Assembly (NCBI GenBank): GCA_044869805.1
Contig: JBIOXV010000157.1
Span: 30,670-94,669, forward strand
From: CAWDVR01 sp044869805
GTDB lineage: Bacteria > Acidobacteriota > Thermoanaerobaculia > Multivoradales > SZUA-115
DNA length: 64,000 nt
Reading direction: 5' to 3'
Shown here: positions 1-8,735 of the stretch, in pieces
Layout of the letters: every line of letters begins with the position of its first letter
Numbering within the stretch: the first letter of the stretch is position 1
Translations under genes and position numbers: made by a program
Notes under the pieces: generated by a model
Told to the model about the DNA's origin: nothing
What the model saw: the letters and a program-made list of their open reading frames with translations, nothing else
Database searches by the model: none

Positions 1-513
1 CGTGAGCTAGAAAGGCAGGCGCTCGCCGCTGGCCGCCGCGCGCTCGAGTTGGCGAAAGAGTTCGCGCAGGAGCACTACCCAATGGAGCGCGACTTCGTTC
101 GCGCCCACTGGGTCGTCGGAGCTGCCTACCGCGTGAACACCGACCTGGAAGCGGCGGAGCGCCACCTAACCGAGGGGCTCAGCCGCTGCCGAAGGATCAA
201 CATGGTGGACCACGAGGCCGACATCCTCCTCGACCTCGCCCGCCTGCGCCTCGCCCAAGGCCAGCGCGACGAATCCATCCGCCTCACCCAGGAAGCTCTG
301 CGCATCACCGAGCGCTGCGGCTACGTGCTGCAGGGGGCGGACGTGCGTCTCTTCCTCGCCGCGCGGGCGGAGGAGGATGGGCGACGGGAGGAAGCTCTGG
401 CGCACGCCCGCGAGGCGCGCAGGCTCGCCACCTGCGACGGCCCACCGTACACCTACAAGGTGGCCTACGACGAGGCCGGGGCGCTGCTGGCCAAACTGGG
501 GGAGCCGCCGTAG
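1..513 (+). CDS. C-terminal fragment of a TPR-like protein (5' end outside window)
   Basis: The reading frame is open from base 1, so the true start lies upstream; an internal TTG at 49 is not needed as a start. The visible 170 residues are alpha-helical and repeat in TPR style, for example LDLARLRLAQGQRDESIRL followed by a second helix pair rich in Ala, Arg and Glu. Such tails are common at the C-terminus of large regulators with ATPase or kinase domains, but no catalytic part is in the window. It probably acts as a protein-protein interaction scaffold. The parent family cannot be told from this piece. Confidence 0.6.
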   Translation, partial: RELERQALAAGRRALELAKEFAQEHYPMERDFVRAHWVVGAAYRVNTDLEAAERHLTEGLSRCRRINMVDHEADILLDLARLRLAQGQRDESIRLTQEALRITERCGYVLQGADVRLFLAARAEEDGRREEALAHAREARRLATCDGPPYTYKVAYDEAGALLAKLGEPP

Positions 514-574
514 CCCTCGCCCGGCCGGCACCTGCTACGATTTGCGGAGCATTTACCCAGCCGGGAGACCCCTG

Positions 575-3067
575 ATGCCGACCCCCTCCGTCGCCGAGAT
601 CTTCGAGACCCTGGAGTACGGCCCGGCGCCGGAAACGGACGCGCCGGCGAATGCGTGGCTGGAGGCGCGGGGCCGCGAGATCCTGCCCTTCATCGGCGGC
701 GAGCTCCGGCGGCCGGCCACGGCCGAGTTCTTCGAAAGCGTCAACCCCGGCACCGGCAAGCCGTTCGCGAGGGTCGCGCAGTGTGGTGCCGTCGAGGTGG
801 ATGCCGCGGTCGAGGCGGCGCGGGCGGCGCAGCCCGGCTGGTGGGCGATCGGCGGCCACGCGCGGGCGCGCTACCTCTACGCCATCGCCCGCCACGTGCA
901 GAAGAATGCGCGCCTGTTGGCGGTGCTCGAGACTCTGGACAACGGCAAGCCGATCCGCGAGACGCGGGACATCGACGTGCCGCTGGTGGCCCGGCACTTC
1001 TACCATCACGCCGGCTGGGCGCAGCTCATGGAAACCGAGCTTTCCGGCTGGGCGCCGGTCGGCGTCGCCGGGCAGATCATTCCCTGGAACTTCCCGCTCC
1101 TGATGCTGGCCTGGAAGATCGCGCCGGCGCTCGCCATGGGCAACACCGTGGTGCTGAAGCCCGCGGAGTTCACCTCGGTGACCGCCGCCGCCTTCGCCGA
1201 GCTCTGCCGCGACGTGGGCTTGCCGCCGGGAGTGGTCAACCTGGTGACCGGCGATGGCCGCACGGGAGCCCTGATCGTCGATCACCCTGGCGTCGACAAG
1301 CTGGCCTTCACCGGCTCGACCGAGGTCGGCCGCATCCTGCGCGAGAAGACGGCCGGCAGCGGCAAGAAGCTGTCGCTCGAGCTGGGCGGCAAGTCGCCGT
1401 TCATCGTCTTCGACGACGCGGACCTCGACGGCGCGGTCGAGGGCGTGGTGGACGCCATCTGGTTCAACCAGGGCGAGGTGTGCTGCGCGGGCTCGCGCCT
1501 CTTGGCGCACGAGGGTGTCGCCGAGCGCTTCTACGACAAGCTGCGCGCCCGCATGGAGACGCTGCGCGTCGGCGACCCGCGCGACAAGGCGATCGACATC
1601 GGCGCCATCATCGCGCCGGTGCAGCTCCAGAAGATCGACCAGCTCGTGCGCCAGGGAGTGGAGGAGGGCGCGCGGCTGTGGCAGCCCTCCTGGAGCTGCC
1701 CACGCGATGGGTACTTCTACCCGCCGACGCTCTTCACCGACGTGGCGCCGGCGGCGACTATCGCGCAGGTGGAGATCTTCGGCCCGGTGCTGGTGGCGAT
1801 GACCTTCCGCACCCCGGAAGAGGCGCTCGAGCTCGCCAACAACACGCGCTTCGGCCTCGCGGCCAGCGTGTGGACCGAGAACATCAACCTCGCCCTCGAC
1901 GTCGCCGCCAAGCTCAAGGCCGGCACGGTGTGGATCAACTCCACCAACCTCTTCGACGCCGCCTCCGGCTTCGGCGGCTACCGCGAGAGCGGCTTCGGTC
2001 GCGAGGGCGGGCGGGAGGGGTTGTTCGAGTACGTGCAGCCCGCTTGGCTGGCGGCGGCGAAGCACGGGATCCAGCCGAAGAGCGGGCCGTCGCGCGCGGA
2101 AGCCGCGGCCGCGGCAAGGAGAAGGGCGACTGCCGAGAAGGCACACGCGACGCTGAGGGCGAAGAGAGAGGCCCGGCTCGCCGCCGACGGCGCCTCCGCC
2201 CCGCTCGCTTCTCTTCCGCCCGTCGACCGCACCACCAAGCTCTACATCGGCGGCAAGCAAGCGCGGCCGGACGGCGAGGGCGTGCGTAAGGTGCTGTCGC
2301 CCTTGGGGCGCCTCCTGGGCGAGGTGGGGGAGGGCAACCGCAAGGACGTGCGCAACGCCGTCGAGGCGGCACGCAAGGCGCAACCCGGGTGGGCGAAGGC
2401 CACCTCGCACAACAAGGCGCAGGTCCTGTACTACATCGGCGAGAACCTGGCCGCGCGGCGCGACGACTTCGCCCGCCGCCTCCGCGAGATGACCGGCCAG
2501 ACCTCGGAGGCGGCAGCCGACGAGGTCGACCGGTCGATCGAGCGCTTCTTCTGTTTCGCCGCCTGGGCCGACAAATACGCCGGCACCGTGCAGGCCGTGC
2601 CGCAGCGCATGTTCACCTTCGCGGTGCACGAGCCGCTGGGAGTGATCGGCATCGCCTGCCCAGACGAGGCGCCGCTCCTCGCCTTCTGCTCGACCGTCGC
2701 CGCCGCCCTCGCGATGGGCAACGCGGTCGTCGCCGTGCCCTCCGAGCGCCACCCGCTCGCCGCCACCGACCTCTATCAAGTCTTCGATACCTCTGACGTG
2801 CCGGGCGGCGTGATCAACATCGTCACCGGCTCCCGCGACGGCCTGGCCGAGGTGCTCGCCGCCCACGACGACGTGGACGGCCTGTGGTACTTCGGACCCC
2901 AAGCCGGCAGCGCCGCCGTCGAGCGCGCCTCGATCGGCAATCTCAAGCGGGTGTGGTCGAGCTACGGCGTCGACCGCGACTGGGCAGACCCCGTCCAGGG
3001 TGCCGGCGAAGAGTTCCTCCGCCAGTCCATCCAGGTGAAGAACATCTGGGTGCCGTGGGGGGAATGA
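575..3067 (+). CDS. ALDH16-type double-domain aldehyde dehydrogenase
   Basis: This 830-residue protein has two aldehyde dehydrogenase domains in tandem, the architecture of the ALDH16 family, and should oxidise an aldehyde to the acid with NAD(P). The N-terminal domain (about residues 25-500) has the general base Glu269 in LELGGKSP and the nucleophile Cys303 in FNQGEVCCAGSR. A basic linker near 510-540 leads to a second, shorter domain (about 550-830) that keeps the fold (HEPLGVIGIACPDEAPLL) but has no recognisable catalytic Cys motif, so it is probably structural, as known for ALDH16 C-terminal halves. ATG 575 is chosen because the family N-terminus begins there and GGGAG lies just upstream; the frame stays open further up, but that part overlaps the preceding gene. 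The natural substrate is unknown. Confidence 0.88.
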   Translation: MPTPSVAEIFETLEYGPAPETDAPANAWLEARGREILPFIGGELRRPATAEFFESVNPGTGKPFARVAQCGAVEVDAAVEAARAAQPGWWAIGGHARARYLYAIARHVQKNARLLAVLETLDNGKPIRETRDIDVPLVARHFYHHAGWAQLMETELSGWAPVGVAGQIIPWNFPLLMLAWKIAPALAMGNTVVLKPAEFTSVTAAAFAELCRDVGLPPGVVNLVTGDGRTGALIVDHPGVDKLAFTGSTEVGRILREKTAGSGKKLSLELGGKSPFIVFDDADLDGAVEGVVDAIWFNQGEVCCAGSRLLAHEGVAERFYDKLRARMETLRVGDPRDKAIDIGAIIAPVQLQKIDQLVRQGVEEGARLWQPSWSCPRDGYFYPPTLFTDVAPAATIAQVEIFGPVLVAMTFRTPEEALELANNTRFGLAASVWTENINLALDVAAKLKAGTVWINSTNLFDAASGFGGYRESGFGREGGREGLFEYVQPAWLAAAKHGIQPKSGPSRAEAAAAARRRATAEKAHATLRAKREARLAADGASAPLASLPPVDRTTKLYIGGKQARPDGEGVRKVLSPLGRLLGEVGEGNRKDVRNAVEAARKAQPGWAKATSHNKAQVLYYIGENLAARRDDFARRLREMTGQTSEAAADEVDRSIERFFCFAAWADKYAGTVQAVPQRMFTFAVHEPLGVIGIACPDEAPLLAFCSTVAAALAMGNAVVAVPSERHPLAATDLYQVFDTSDVPGGVINIVTGSRDGLAEVLAAHDDVDGLWYFGPQAGSAAVERASIGNLKRVWSSYGVDRDWADPVQGAGEEFLRQSIQVKNIWVPWGE

Positions 3068-3148
3068 CGGCCGCGCGTCCGGAATGCGCAGCGACAAGCC
3101 TCCTGCTCCGCACGGCCGGCCGGGCGTGCGAGCCTTCTCGTCCGGTCG

Positions 3149-4348
3149 CTACTCCGCCGCCGGCACCACCACCTCGACGATGAAGCCGTCGACGTAGCCG
3201 CAGGGCAGCTCCGTCCAAGCGCACCACATGTAGCCTTCGTAGTCCACGAACACCACGTGCTCGCGGTTCTCGGTGCGGCCGTTGCCCTGCCGCGGGTCGT
3301 CTACGAAGGTGACCTGGAAGCCGCCGCGCACCCGCCGCACGTCGGTCACCATGGCGGCGTGGCCGCCGGCCGGGAACCACTTGATGAGGATCTCGACGTC
3401 GGCGCCGAACTCGAGCCCCATGAAGAGGCCGAGCATGTAGTCGGGGACGTCGTCCTCCGACTCCGGCCAGCCGAAGTAGCCGGTGTCGACCGGCCAGTCG
3501 TGGCGATTCAGGAAGGCGTTCTTGCCAGGAATGATGTCGACGTCACGGGTGCCGTTGGCCTCGGTGGTGCCCATGTCCTCCCACAGCTCGTCGTAGATGG
3601 CGTTGGCGCTGGGGCCCATGCCGTCGCCGCCCGCGTTGTCGGCGAGGTAGCGCAGAGAGCGGGCTATGGCCCCGGGCGCGCAGCCGTTGCGGTCCTCGTT
3701 GACCGCCGGCAGGTCGTCTCCGCCTTCGACGCCGTTGGCGGCCTCGTAGGGTGGCGGCGGCTCGCCGATGCCAGCCTCGCCCACGCCGCCCCAGTCGCCG
3801 ATGAGCTGCGGAATCGCCGCCAGGCTGCTGCCGCCGTTGCCGTAGCCGCCGGCGTGGTACTCCTCGGCGGTGACGAACGCGAGCTGGTCCGGCACCAGGA
3901 GAGCGGCGTCCGGGAGCGGCTCGGGGCTCACGGTGAGCGCGTAGGGGAGCGCGCTCACCGGCTCGCCCGGCTCGTTGCCGAGTGAGAACTGCACGCTGGG
4001 CCGGGCGCTCAGCAGGCGGGCCTCGTCGGGATAGCTGAGCCGCAGGTTGCGCACCGACCAGGCGAGGCTGCCGGCCTGCTCGGTGACGATGTTCACGTAG
4101 GCGCCTTCTCCGACCAGGTACGCGGCAGCCTCTGGGCCGAGGTCGAGCTCGACCTCGCCGACCCGCGAGTAGAGCTGCACGTCGCCTTCGTGCTCGCCGA
4201 GCCAGTGGAGCTGGCGGAAGGTAAGGGCGATGCCCGGCGTGGAGCTGGCATAGGCGCCGGCGAAGAAGGAGGATGTGCCTAAGCACGGATTGGACGCGAG
4301 CGTCAGGACGATGACGAGGGGGAGAGGGAGATACCAAGTGAGCTTCAT
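3149..4348 (-). CDS. secreted protein with C39-like cysteine-peptidase signature
   Basis: A 399-residue protein with a clear Sec signal peptide (hydrophobic core LPLPLVIVLTLA, then a Cys-Gly-Thr region near residue 24). The N-terminal half is beta-rich and without recognised motifs. The C-terminal third has a Cys in NGCAPGAIARSLRYL (Cys223) and a His in GGHAAMVTDVRR (His330), the spacing and surroundings expected for papain-fold C39-like domains. Catalysis is an inference and a third active residue was not identified. It is probably exported to the periplasm or outside. It is a single gene, convergent with ALDH16 and divergent from the metallo-hydrolase gene. Confidence 0.6.
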   Translation of the reverse strand: MKLTWYLPLPLVIVLTLASNPCLGTSSFFAGAYASSTPGIALTFRQLHWLGEHEGDVQLYSRVGEVELDLGPEAAAYLVGEGAYVNIVTEQAGSLAWSVRNLRLSYPDEARLLSARPSVQFSLGNEPGEPVSALPYALTVSPEPLPDAALLVPDQLAFVTAEEYHAGGYGNGGSSLAAIPQLIGDWGGVGEAGIGEPPPPYEAANGVEGGDDLPAVNEDRNGCAPGAIARSLRYLADNAGGDGMGPSANAIYDELWEDMGTTEANGTRDVDIIPGKNAFLNRHDWPVDTGYFGWPESEDDVPDYMLGLFMGLEFGADVEILIKWFPAGGHAAMVTDVRRVRGGFQVTFVDDPRQGNGRTENREHVVFVDYEGYMWCAWTELPCGYVDGFIVEVVVPAAE

Positions 4349-4547
4349 CGCTGGCCTCCTCGAGCCACATAGTGCCGGCTCTCGAAGAGCAGGGTGCGAC
4401 GGCTCGAGATCAGTGTGACATTTGCATATCGTGAATCAACTGTCTGTGCCGTTGCGCCAGTCTTAGGGCATAAGCTCCAGGACGTAACGACCCGCGGCTT
4501 CGGCCAGCCCAATCCGGCGGGCCGGATCATCGAACGTAGGAGGAGCC

Positions 4548-6164
4548 ATGCCCGCCAAGAACTGGCACTTCATCGCCGCCGACCTCGCCAAGGTCTGGGG
4601 CACGCCCGATCGCAAGCACTACCTGCGCACCCAGCTCCTGGGTGACGCGGTCGACGTGGTGGCGGTGACGCCGGGTCACGTGGAGGTGAAGATCAGCCGC
4701 TTCACCAAAGCCGAGGACGGGAGCGTCGTGCCCGAGGAGGTGTCGGGCTTCATCGTGCCGTCGAAGAAGGGCGGGCTCCAGCCCGCCGACGTGGTGAAGC
4801 CGGTGAACGACGTGCTCAAGGTCAACTTCGTGGACGTGCAGCAGGGCGACGGCGCCATGATCGAGACCCCCAAGGGTCGCGTGATGCTGGTCGACGGCGG
4901 CGACAACGCCATGTTCGCCCGCTACCTCGCCGGCCGCTGGCGCAGCACCGCGGCCAGGCCGAAGCGCATCGAGTGCATCCTGGTCACCCACGGCGACGCC
5001 GACCACTTCGAGGGGCTGACCGAGATCCACGAGTCGGAGACCTACGAGGGCACAGGGCCGGCCGCCGAGTGGAAGTGGAAGCGGCTCTTCATCCAGCCGC
5101 GCCGGGTGTACCACAACGGCCTGGTCAAGCGGCCGAGCAAGCATGCCGACGGCACGCGGCGCAAGGAAGAGGAGATGCTGGGGCCGACCACGACCAAGGA
5201 CGGCCGCCTGTTCCTCACCGGGCTGGTGGACGACCTGCTGGCGGTGCCCGACAAGGAGATGAACCAGCCGTTCACGAAGTGGAAGGCGGCGCTCGCCGAC
5301 TATCAGCAGCGCGCCCTCGACGCCGGCCAGCCGGGGCTCGAGATGCGGCGTCTGGAGAAAGGCAGCCAGGGGGCCTTCGACTTCCTCGACTCCTGCGTCC
5401 AGGTCGAGGTGCTGGGACCCTTGACCGCCAAGGTCAATGGCAAGCCGGCGCTGCCCTTCCTCGGCAAGCCCTCGGGCGACATCGGCGTCGGCACCGCGGA
5501 GACCAACCCCGAGAACAAGCAGTTCAAGGGCAAGTCCGCGTCGCACACCATCAACGGCCACTCGGTGATCCTGCGGCTGACCTACGGCAACGTGAATGTG
5601 CTCCTGGCCGGCGACCTCAACGAGGAGGCCGAGCTCGCCCTGCTCGCCGAGCTCCATGCCGGCAACCTCGACCTCAGGGCCGAGGTGTTCAAGGTGCCCC
5701 ACCACGGCTCGGCCGACTTCTCGTCGGGGTTCGTCGACGCGGTGTCGCCGGTGGTCTCCGTGGTCTCGGCCGGCGACGAGAGCGCCCGCAAGGAGTACAT
5801 CCACCCCCGCGCCACGCTGATGAGCGCCATCGGCCGCGCCGGCCGGCAGGGCTCGAGCCCGGTGATCTTCGTCACCGAGCTGGTGGCCTTCTTCTCCTGG
5901 CAGGACTGGGTCGAGCCCGAGGTGCACCAGAGCAAGGACGGGAAGGTCAAGACCCAGGAGGACGGCCTGGCAGTGGTCGACAAGAAGGCGAAGAAGCCGT
6001 TCTACGCTTTCCGACGCGATGCCTTCGGCCTGGTGCGGGTGCGCACCGACGGCAAGCGTCTTCTGGTGGCGACGGACAGCGGCAACGTGAAGCTCAAGGA
6101 GGCCTACGCCTACGAGGTGGACGAACAGGGGAACGCGACCGCGGTGCGGGTGAGGGAGGCCTGA
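4548..6164 (+). CDS. ComEC/Rec2-like metallo-beta-lactamase-fold hydrolase
   Basis: The 538-residue protein carries the metal-binding signature HGDADH (His148, Asp150, Asp152, His153), a later LLAGDLN motif and VPHHGSADFS. These are arranged as in the stand-alone hydrolase domains related to the C-terminal part of ComEC. There are no membrane segments, so it is not the DNA channel itself. It is likely a cytoplasmic phosphodiesterase or nuclease with two metal ions; the substrate is unknown. The first 80 residues are a small separate region, and a long insertion lies between the HxDxDH and HHGS motifs. The start is well supported by TAGGAGGAG seven to eight bases ahead of ATG 4548. Confidence 0.8.
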   Translation: MPAKNWHFIAADLAKVWGTPDRKHYLRTQLLGDAVDVVAVTPGHVEVKISRFTKAEDGSVVPEEVSGFIVPSKKGGLQPADVVKPVNDVLKVNFVDVQQGDGAMIETPKGRVMLVDGGDNAMFARYLAGRWRSTAARPKRIECILVTHGDADHFEGLTEIHESETYEGTGPAAEWKWKRLFIQPRRVYHNGLVKRPSKHADGTRRKEEEMLGPTTTKDGRLFLTGLVDDLLAVPDKEMNQPFTKWKAALADYQQRALDAGQPGLEMRRLEKGSQGAFDFLDSCVQVEVLGPLTAKVNGKPALPFLGKPSGDIGVGTAETNPENKQFKGKSASHTINGHSVILRLTYGNVNVLLAGDLNEEAELALLAELHAGNLDLRAEVFKVPHHGSADFSSGFVDAVSPVVSVVSAGDESARKEYIHPRATLMSAIGRAGRQGSSPVIFVTELVAFFSWQDWVEPEVHQSKDGKVKTQEDGLAVVDKKAKKPFYAFRRDAFGLVRVRTDGKRLLVATDSGNVKLKEAYAYEVDEQGNATAVRVREA

Positions 6165-6195
6165 GCAGCCGGTTTCGCTATGCCATACTGCCGCC

Positions 6196-7518
6196 GTGCC
6201 TGCTCGCGTGACGGCGGCTACGGGTACGAGTGCGGTGCGGATCGGAAGCGCGCCACGGCGGCGGCGCTGGCGCTGGCTGCCGGTGGTTTCGCCCTGGCCG
6301 GGCCGGCGGCTGCCCATGAAGTACCGCGCGGCCCGCGTGCACAAGATCGCCGAGCGGCTGCCGCAAGGCCTCGTCGATCCCGGCTTCGAGGCGCTGCTGG
6401 CCAGGATCGACGGCCGCCCGCCCTACGGCGGTAACCAAGTCGAGGTCTTCCATTCGGGCGAGAAGGCGTTCGCCGCCATGCACGCGGCGTTCGAGGCGGC
6501 GCGCTCGGAGATCCTCCTCGAGTCCTACATCTACAGCGACGACGGCACCGGCCGCTCGATCCGCGACGCGCTGGCGGCGGCCGTGGCGCGCGGCGTGCGA
6601 GTGCGGGTGGTGGTGGACGCCGTGGGCTCGAGCAAGGCCCGGCGCGCGTTCTGGAACGAAATGGCCGAGCTGGGGATCGATGTCCGGCGCTTCAACCCGC
6701 TGCTGCCCAACATCCTCACCCATCCCTTCCGTGACCACCGCAAGATCATCGTCGTCGATCGCCAGGTCGGCTTCACCGGCGGCATGAACATCGCCGACGA
6801 GTACGGCTCGTCGCGCCGGCGCCAGGAAGGGAAGACCTGGCGCGACTCGCACGTGCGGGTGACGGGGCCCGCGGCCTGGGAGCTGGCGGTGGTCTTCGCC
6901 GAGTCCTGGGAGTACACCGGGGGCGAGCCGCTCGACCTCCCGCCGCTCGAGGTGCCGCCACCCTGCGAGGGAGGCCGCCTGCTGGTGCTCGACTCGCGGC
7001 CCAACCGCGGTCACGTCGAGTCGGCCGCGGTGTTCGCGGCGGTGGTCGCCGCCGCCCACCGCTCGGTGGCGATCACCAACGCCTATTTCGCGCCCCGCCG
7101 CATCGCCATCGAGCTGCTCGGCCGGGCGGTGGCGCGCGGCGTCGAGGTGACCCTGCTGCTGCCCGGCAAGACCGACGTGCCGATCGTCCGCCACGCCGGC
7201 CACGGCTACTTCGCCGCCCTGCTCGAGAGGGGGGTACGCATTTTCGAGTACCAGCCCGCCGTGCTGCACGCCAAGTACCTGGTGGCCGACGGCTACGCCT
7301 CGATCGTGGGCTCGACCAACCTCGATTTCCGGTCCTTCGCTCTGAACGGCGAGTGCAACCTCGTAGTGCTCGACGGTGACGTCGGCCGCAGGATGGACGA
7401 GGCTTTCGCCGAGGACCTGCGGAGCTCCGAGGAGATCCTCCTCGACGAGTGGCGCCGGCGACCCTTTCCGCACCGCCTCGGGGACCAGGGGGCACGCCTC
7501 CTGAGCCCGCTGCTCTAG
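6196..7518 (+). CDS. phospholipase D / cardiolipin synthase family protein
   Basis: Two HKD motifs mark a phospholipase D superfamily enzyme: HPFRDHRKIIVVD (His181, Lys183) followed by GGMNIADEY, and VLHAKYLVAD (His358, Lys360) followed by GSTNLDFRSF. The second block is typical of bacterial cardiolipin synthases, which join two phosphatidylglycerols. Classic Cls proteins begin with two membrane helices; here the N-terminus is only an Arg-rich, weakly hydrophobic stretch, as in ClsB/ClsC-type enzymes. GTG 6196 gives 440 residues. ATG 6316, at MKYRAARVHK, is an alternative start that would remove the odd Arg-rich lead. Neither has a good Shine-Dalgarno sequence. Confidence 0.85.
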   Translation: MPARVTAATGTSAVRIGSAPRRRRWRWLPVVSPWPGRRLPMKYRAARVHKIAERLPQGLVDPGFEALLARIDGRPPYGGNQVEVFHSGEKAFAAMHAAFEAARSEILLESYIYSDDGTGRSIRDALAAAVARGVRVRVVVDAVGSSKARRAFWNEMAELGIDVRRFNPLLPNILTHPFRDHRKIIVVDRQVGFTGGMNIADEYGSSRRRQEGKTWRDSHVRVTGPAAWELAVVFAESWEYTGGEPLDLPPLEVPPPCEGGRLLVLDSRPNRGHVESAAVFAAVVAAAHRSVAITNAYFAPRRIAIELLGRAVARGVEVTLLLPGKTDVPIVRHAGHGYFAALLERGVRIFEYQPAVLHAKYLVADGYASIVGSTNLDFRSFALNGECNLVVLDGDVGRRMDEAFAEDLRSSEEILLDEWRRRPFPHRLGDQGARLLSPLL

Positions 7519-7630
7519 CTCGCTCTCCTACCTGGCAATCGCCTTGCACCTCCTGGCGGCGGGGGCCTTGCAGCCTCCACTGCGGGCTTGCCTGCACCGG
7601 CGGCCCTGTCTTCCCGGGTGGGAGGTGAGC

Positions 7631-8734
7631 ATGAGCAACCACACACAGGCAGTTCTCGTCACCGGCGCCAGTGGGTTCATCGGCTATGCCGCTTGTGAGG
7701 CGCTGGCAGAGAATGGCTATCCGGTCGTCGGCCTGGACCGGCCCGGTATCCCGCATCCTCCGCCTCATGCCGAGAACGTCCCCTGCGACGTGACCGACGA
7801 GAGGAGTGTCCACGAGGCGATGACGCGCGTGCGGCAGCACTTCGGCGAGCACGTGGCCGCCGTGATTCACCTGGCCGCGTACTACGACTTCTCCGGCGAG
7901 CCGAGCCCGCTGTACGACGAGGTCAACGTCCGGGGCACCGAACGGCTGCTGCGCTCGCTCGCGACCCTCCAGGTCGCGCAGTTTGTCTATGCCAGCACGA
8001 TGCTCGTCCACGCACCCTGCGAGCGTGGGGAGCTGATCGACGAGGACTGGCCCGTCGAGCCCAAGTGGGACTACCCCAAGTCGAAGCTCGAGGCCGAGCG
8101 GGTGATCCTGGCGCAGCGCGGCGGGATTCCTGCGGTGCTACTGCGCATCGCCGGCGTCTACACCGACCGCTGCCAGTCCATTCCTCTGGCCCATCAGATC
8201 CAGCGCATCTACGAACGCCGGGCGACCGCCAGGGTCTTCCCCGGCGACACCTCGACCGGCCAATCTTTCCTCCATCTAGACGATCTCGTGCAAGCCTTGC
8301 TGGCTACCGTCGCCCGCCGCGCCGAGCTGCCGCCCGAGTCGACGATCCTGTTGGGCGAGCCGGGAACGCTCTCCTACGACGACCTGCAGCGCGAGCTGGC
8401 TTTGCTGATCCACGGCGATCCGGACTGGGACACGGCGCGCATCCCGAAGGCGGTGGCCAAGGCGGGCGCCTGGGTGCAGGACCAGGTCCCCGGCATCGAG
8501 GAGCCGTTCATCAAGCCGTGGATGATCGATCTCGCGGACGACCACTACGCGCTGGACATCACCCGTGCCCGCCAGTCCTTGAGCTGGGAGCCGCGCCGGA
8601 ACCTGCGCGCCACGCTCCCCGCGATGGTCGCGGCGCTCGAGGCCGGCCCGGAGAGCTGGTATCGGGAGAACAAGCTCGAAGGCGCGCCGGCTTCCGAGGA
8701 GCAGGCCGCGCCGGCGGGGCAGGCGACGGAGTGA
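7631..8734 (+). CDS. NAD-dependent epimerase/dehydratase (extended SDR)
   Basis: The protein (367 residues) opens with a Rossmann nucleotide-binding loop, TGASGFIG, and has the catalytic YPKSK motif in WDYPKSKLEAERV, the YxxxK pair of the extended short-chain dehydrogenases. These enzymes modify nucleotide sugars or related hydroxyl compounds with NAD(P). ATG 7631 follows GGGAGGTGAGC, a strong ribosome binding site; the frame is open further upstream but without such a site. The next gene begins two bases after the stop, so the two are co-translated. This pairing with an SPW/VKOR membrane protein suggests a shared envelope role, but the substrate is unknown. Confidence 0.85.
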   Translation: MSNHTQAVLVTGASGFIGYAACEALAENGYPVVGLDRPGIPHPPPHAENVPCDVTDERSVHEAMTRVRQHFGEHVAAVIHLAAYYDFSGEPSPLYDEVNVRGTERLLRSLATLQVAQFVYASTMLVHAPCERGELIDEDWPVEPKWDYPKSKLEAERVILAQRGGIPAVLLRIAGVYTDRCQSIPLAHQIQRIYERRATARVFPGDTSTGQSFLHLDDLVQALLATVARRAELPPESTILLGEPGTLSYDDLQRELALLIHGDPDWDTARIPKAVAKAGAWVQDQVPGIEEPFIKPWMIDLADDHYALDITRARQSLSWEPRRNLRATLPAMVAALEAGPESWYRENKLEGAPASEEQAAPAGQATE

Positions 8735-8735
8735 G

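Noticed and set aside
305..3097. A 930-residue open frame on the minus strand opposite the ALDH16 gene
   Set aside because: It is the antisense shadow of a high-GC gene: low-complexity Arg/Gly/Val/His composition, no motifs, while the plus strand has a full ALDH family match.
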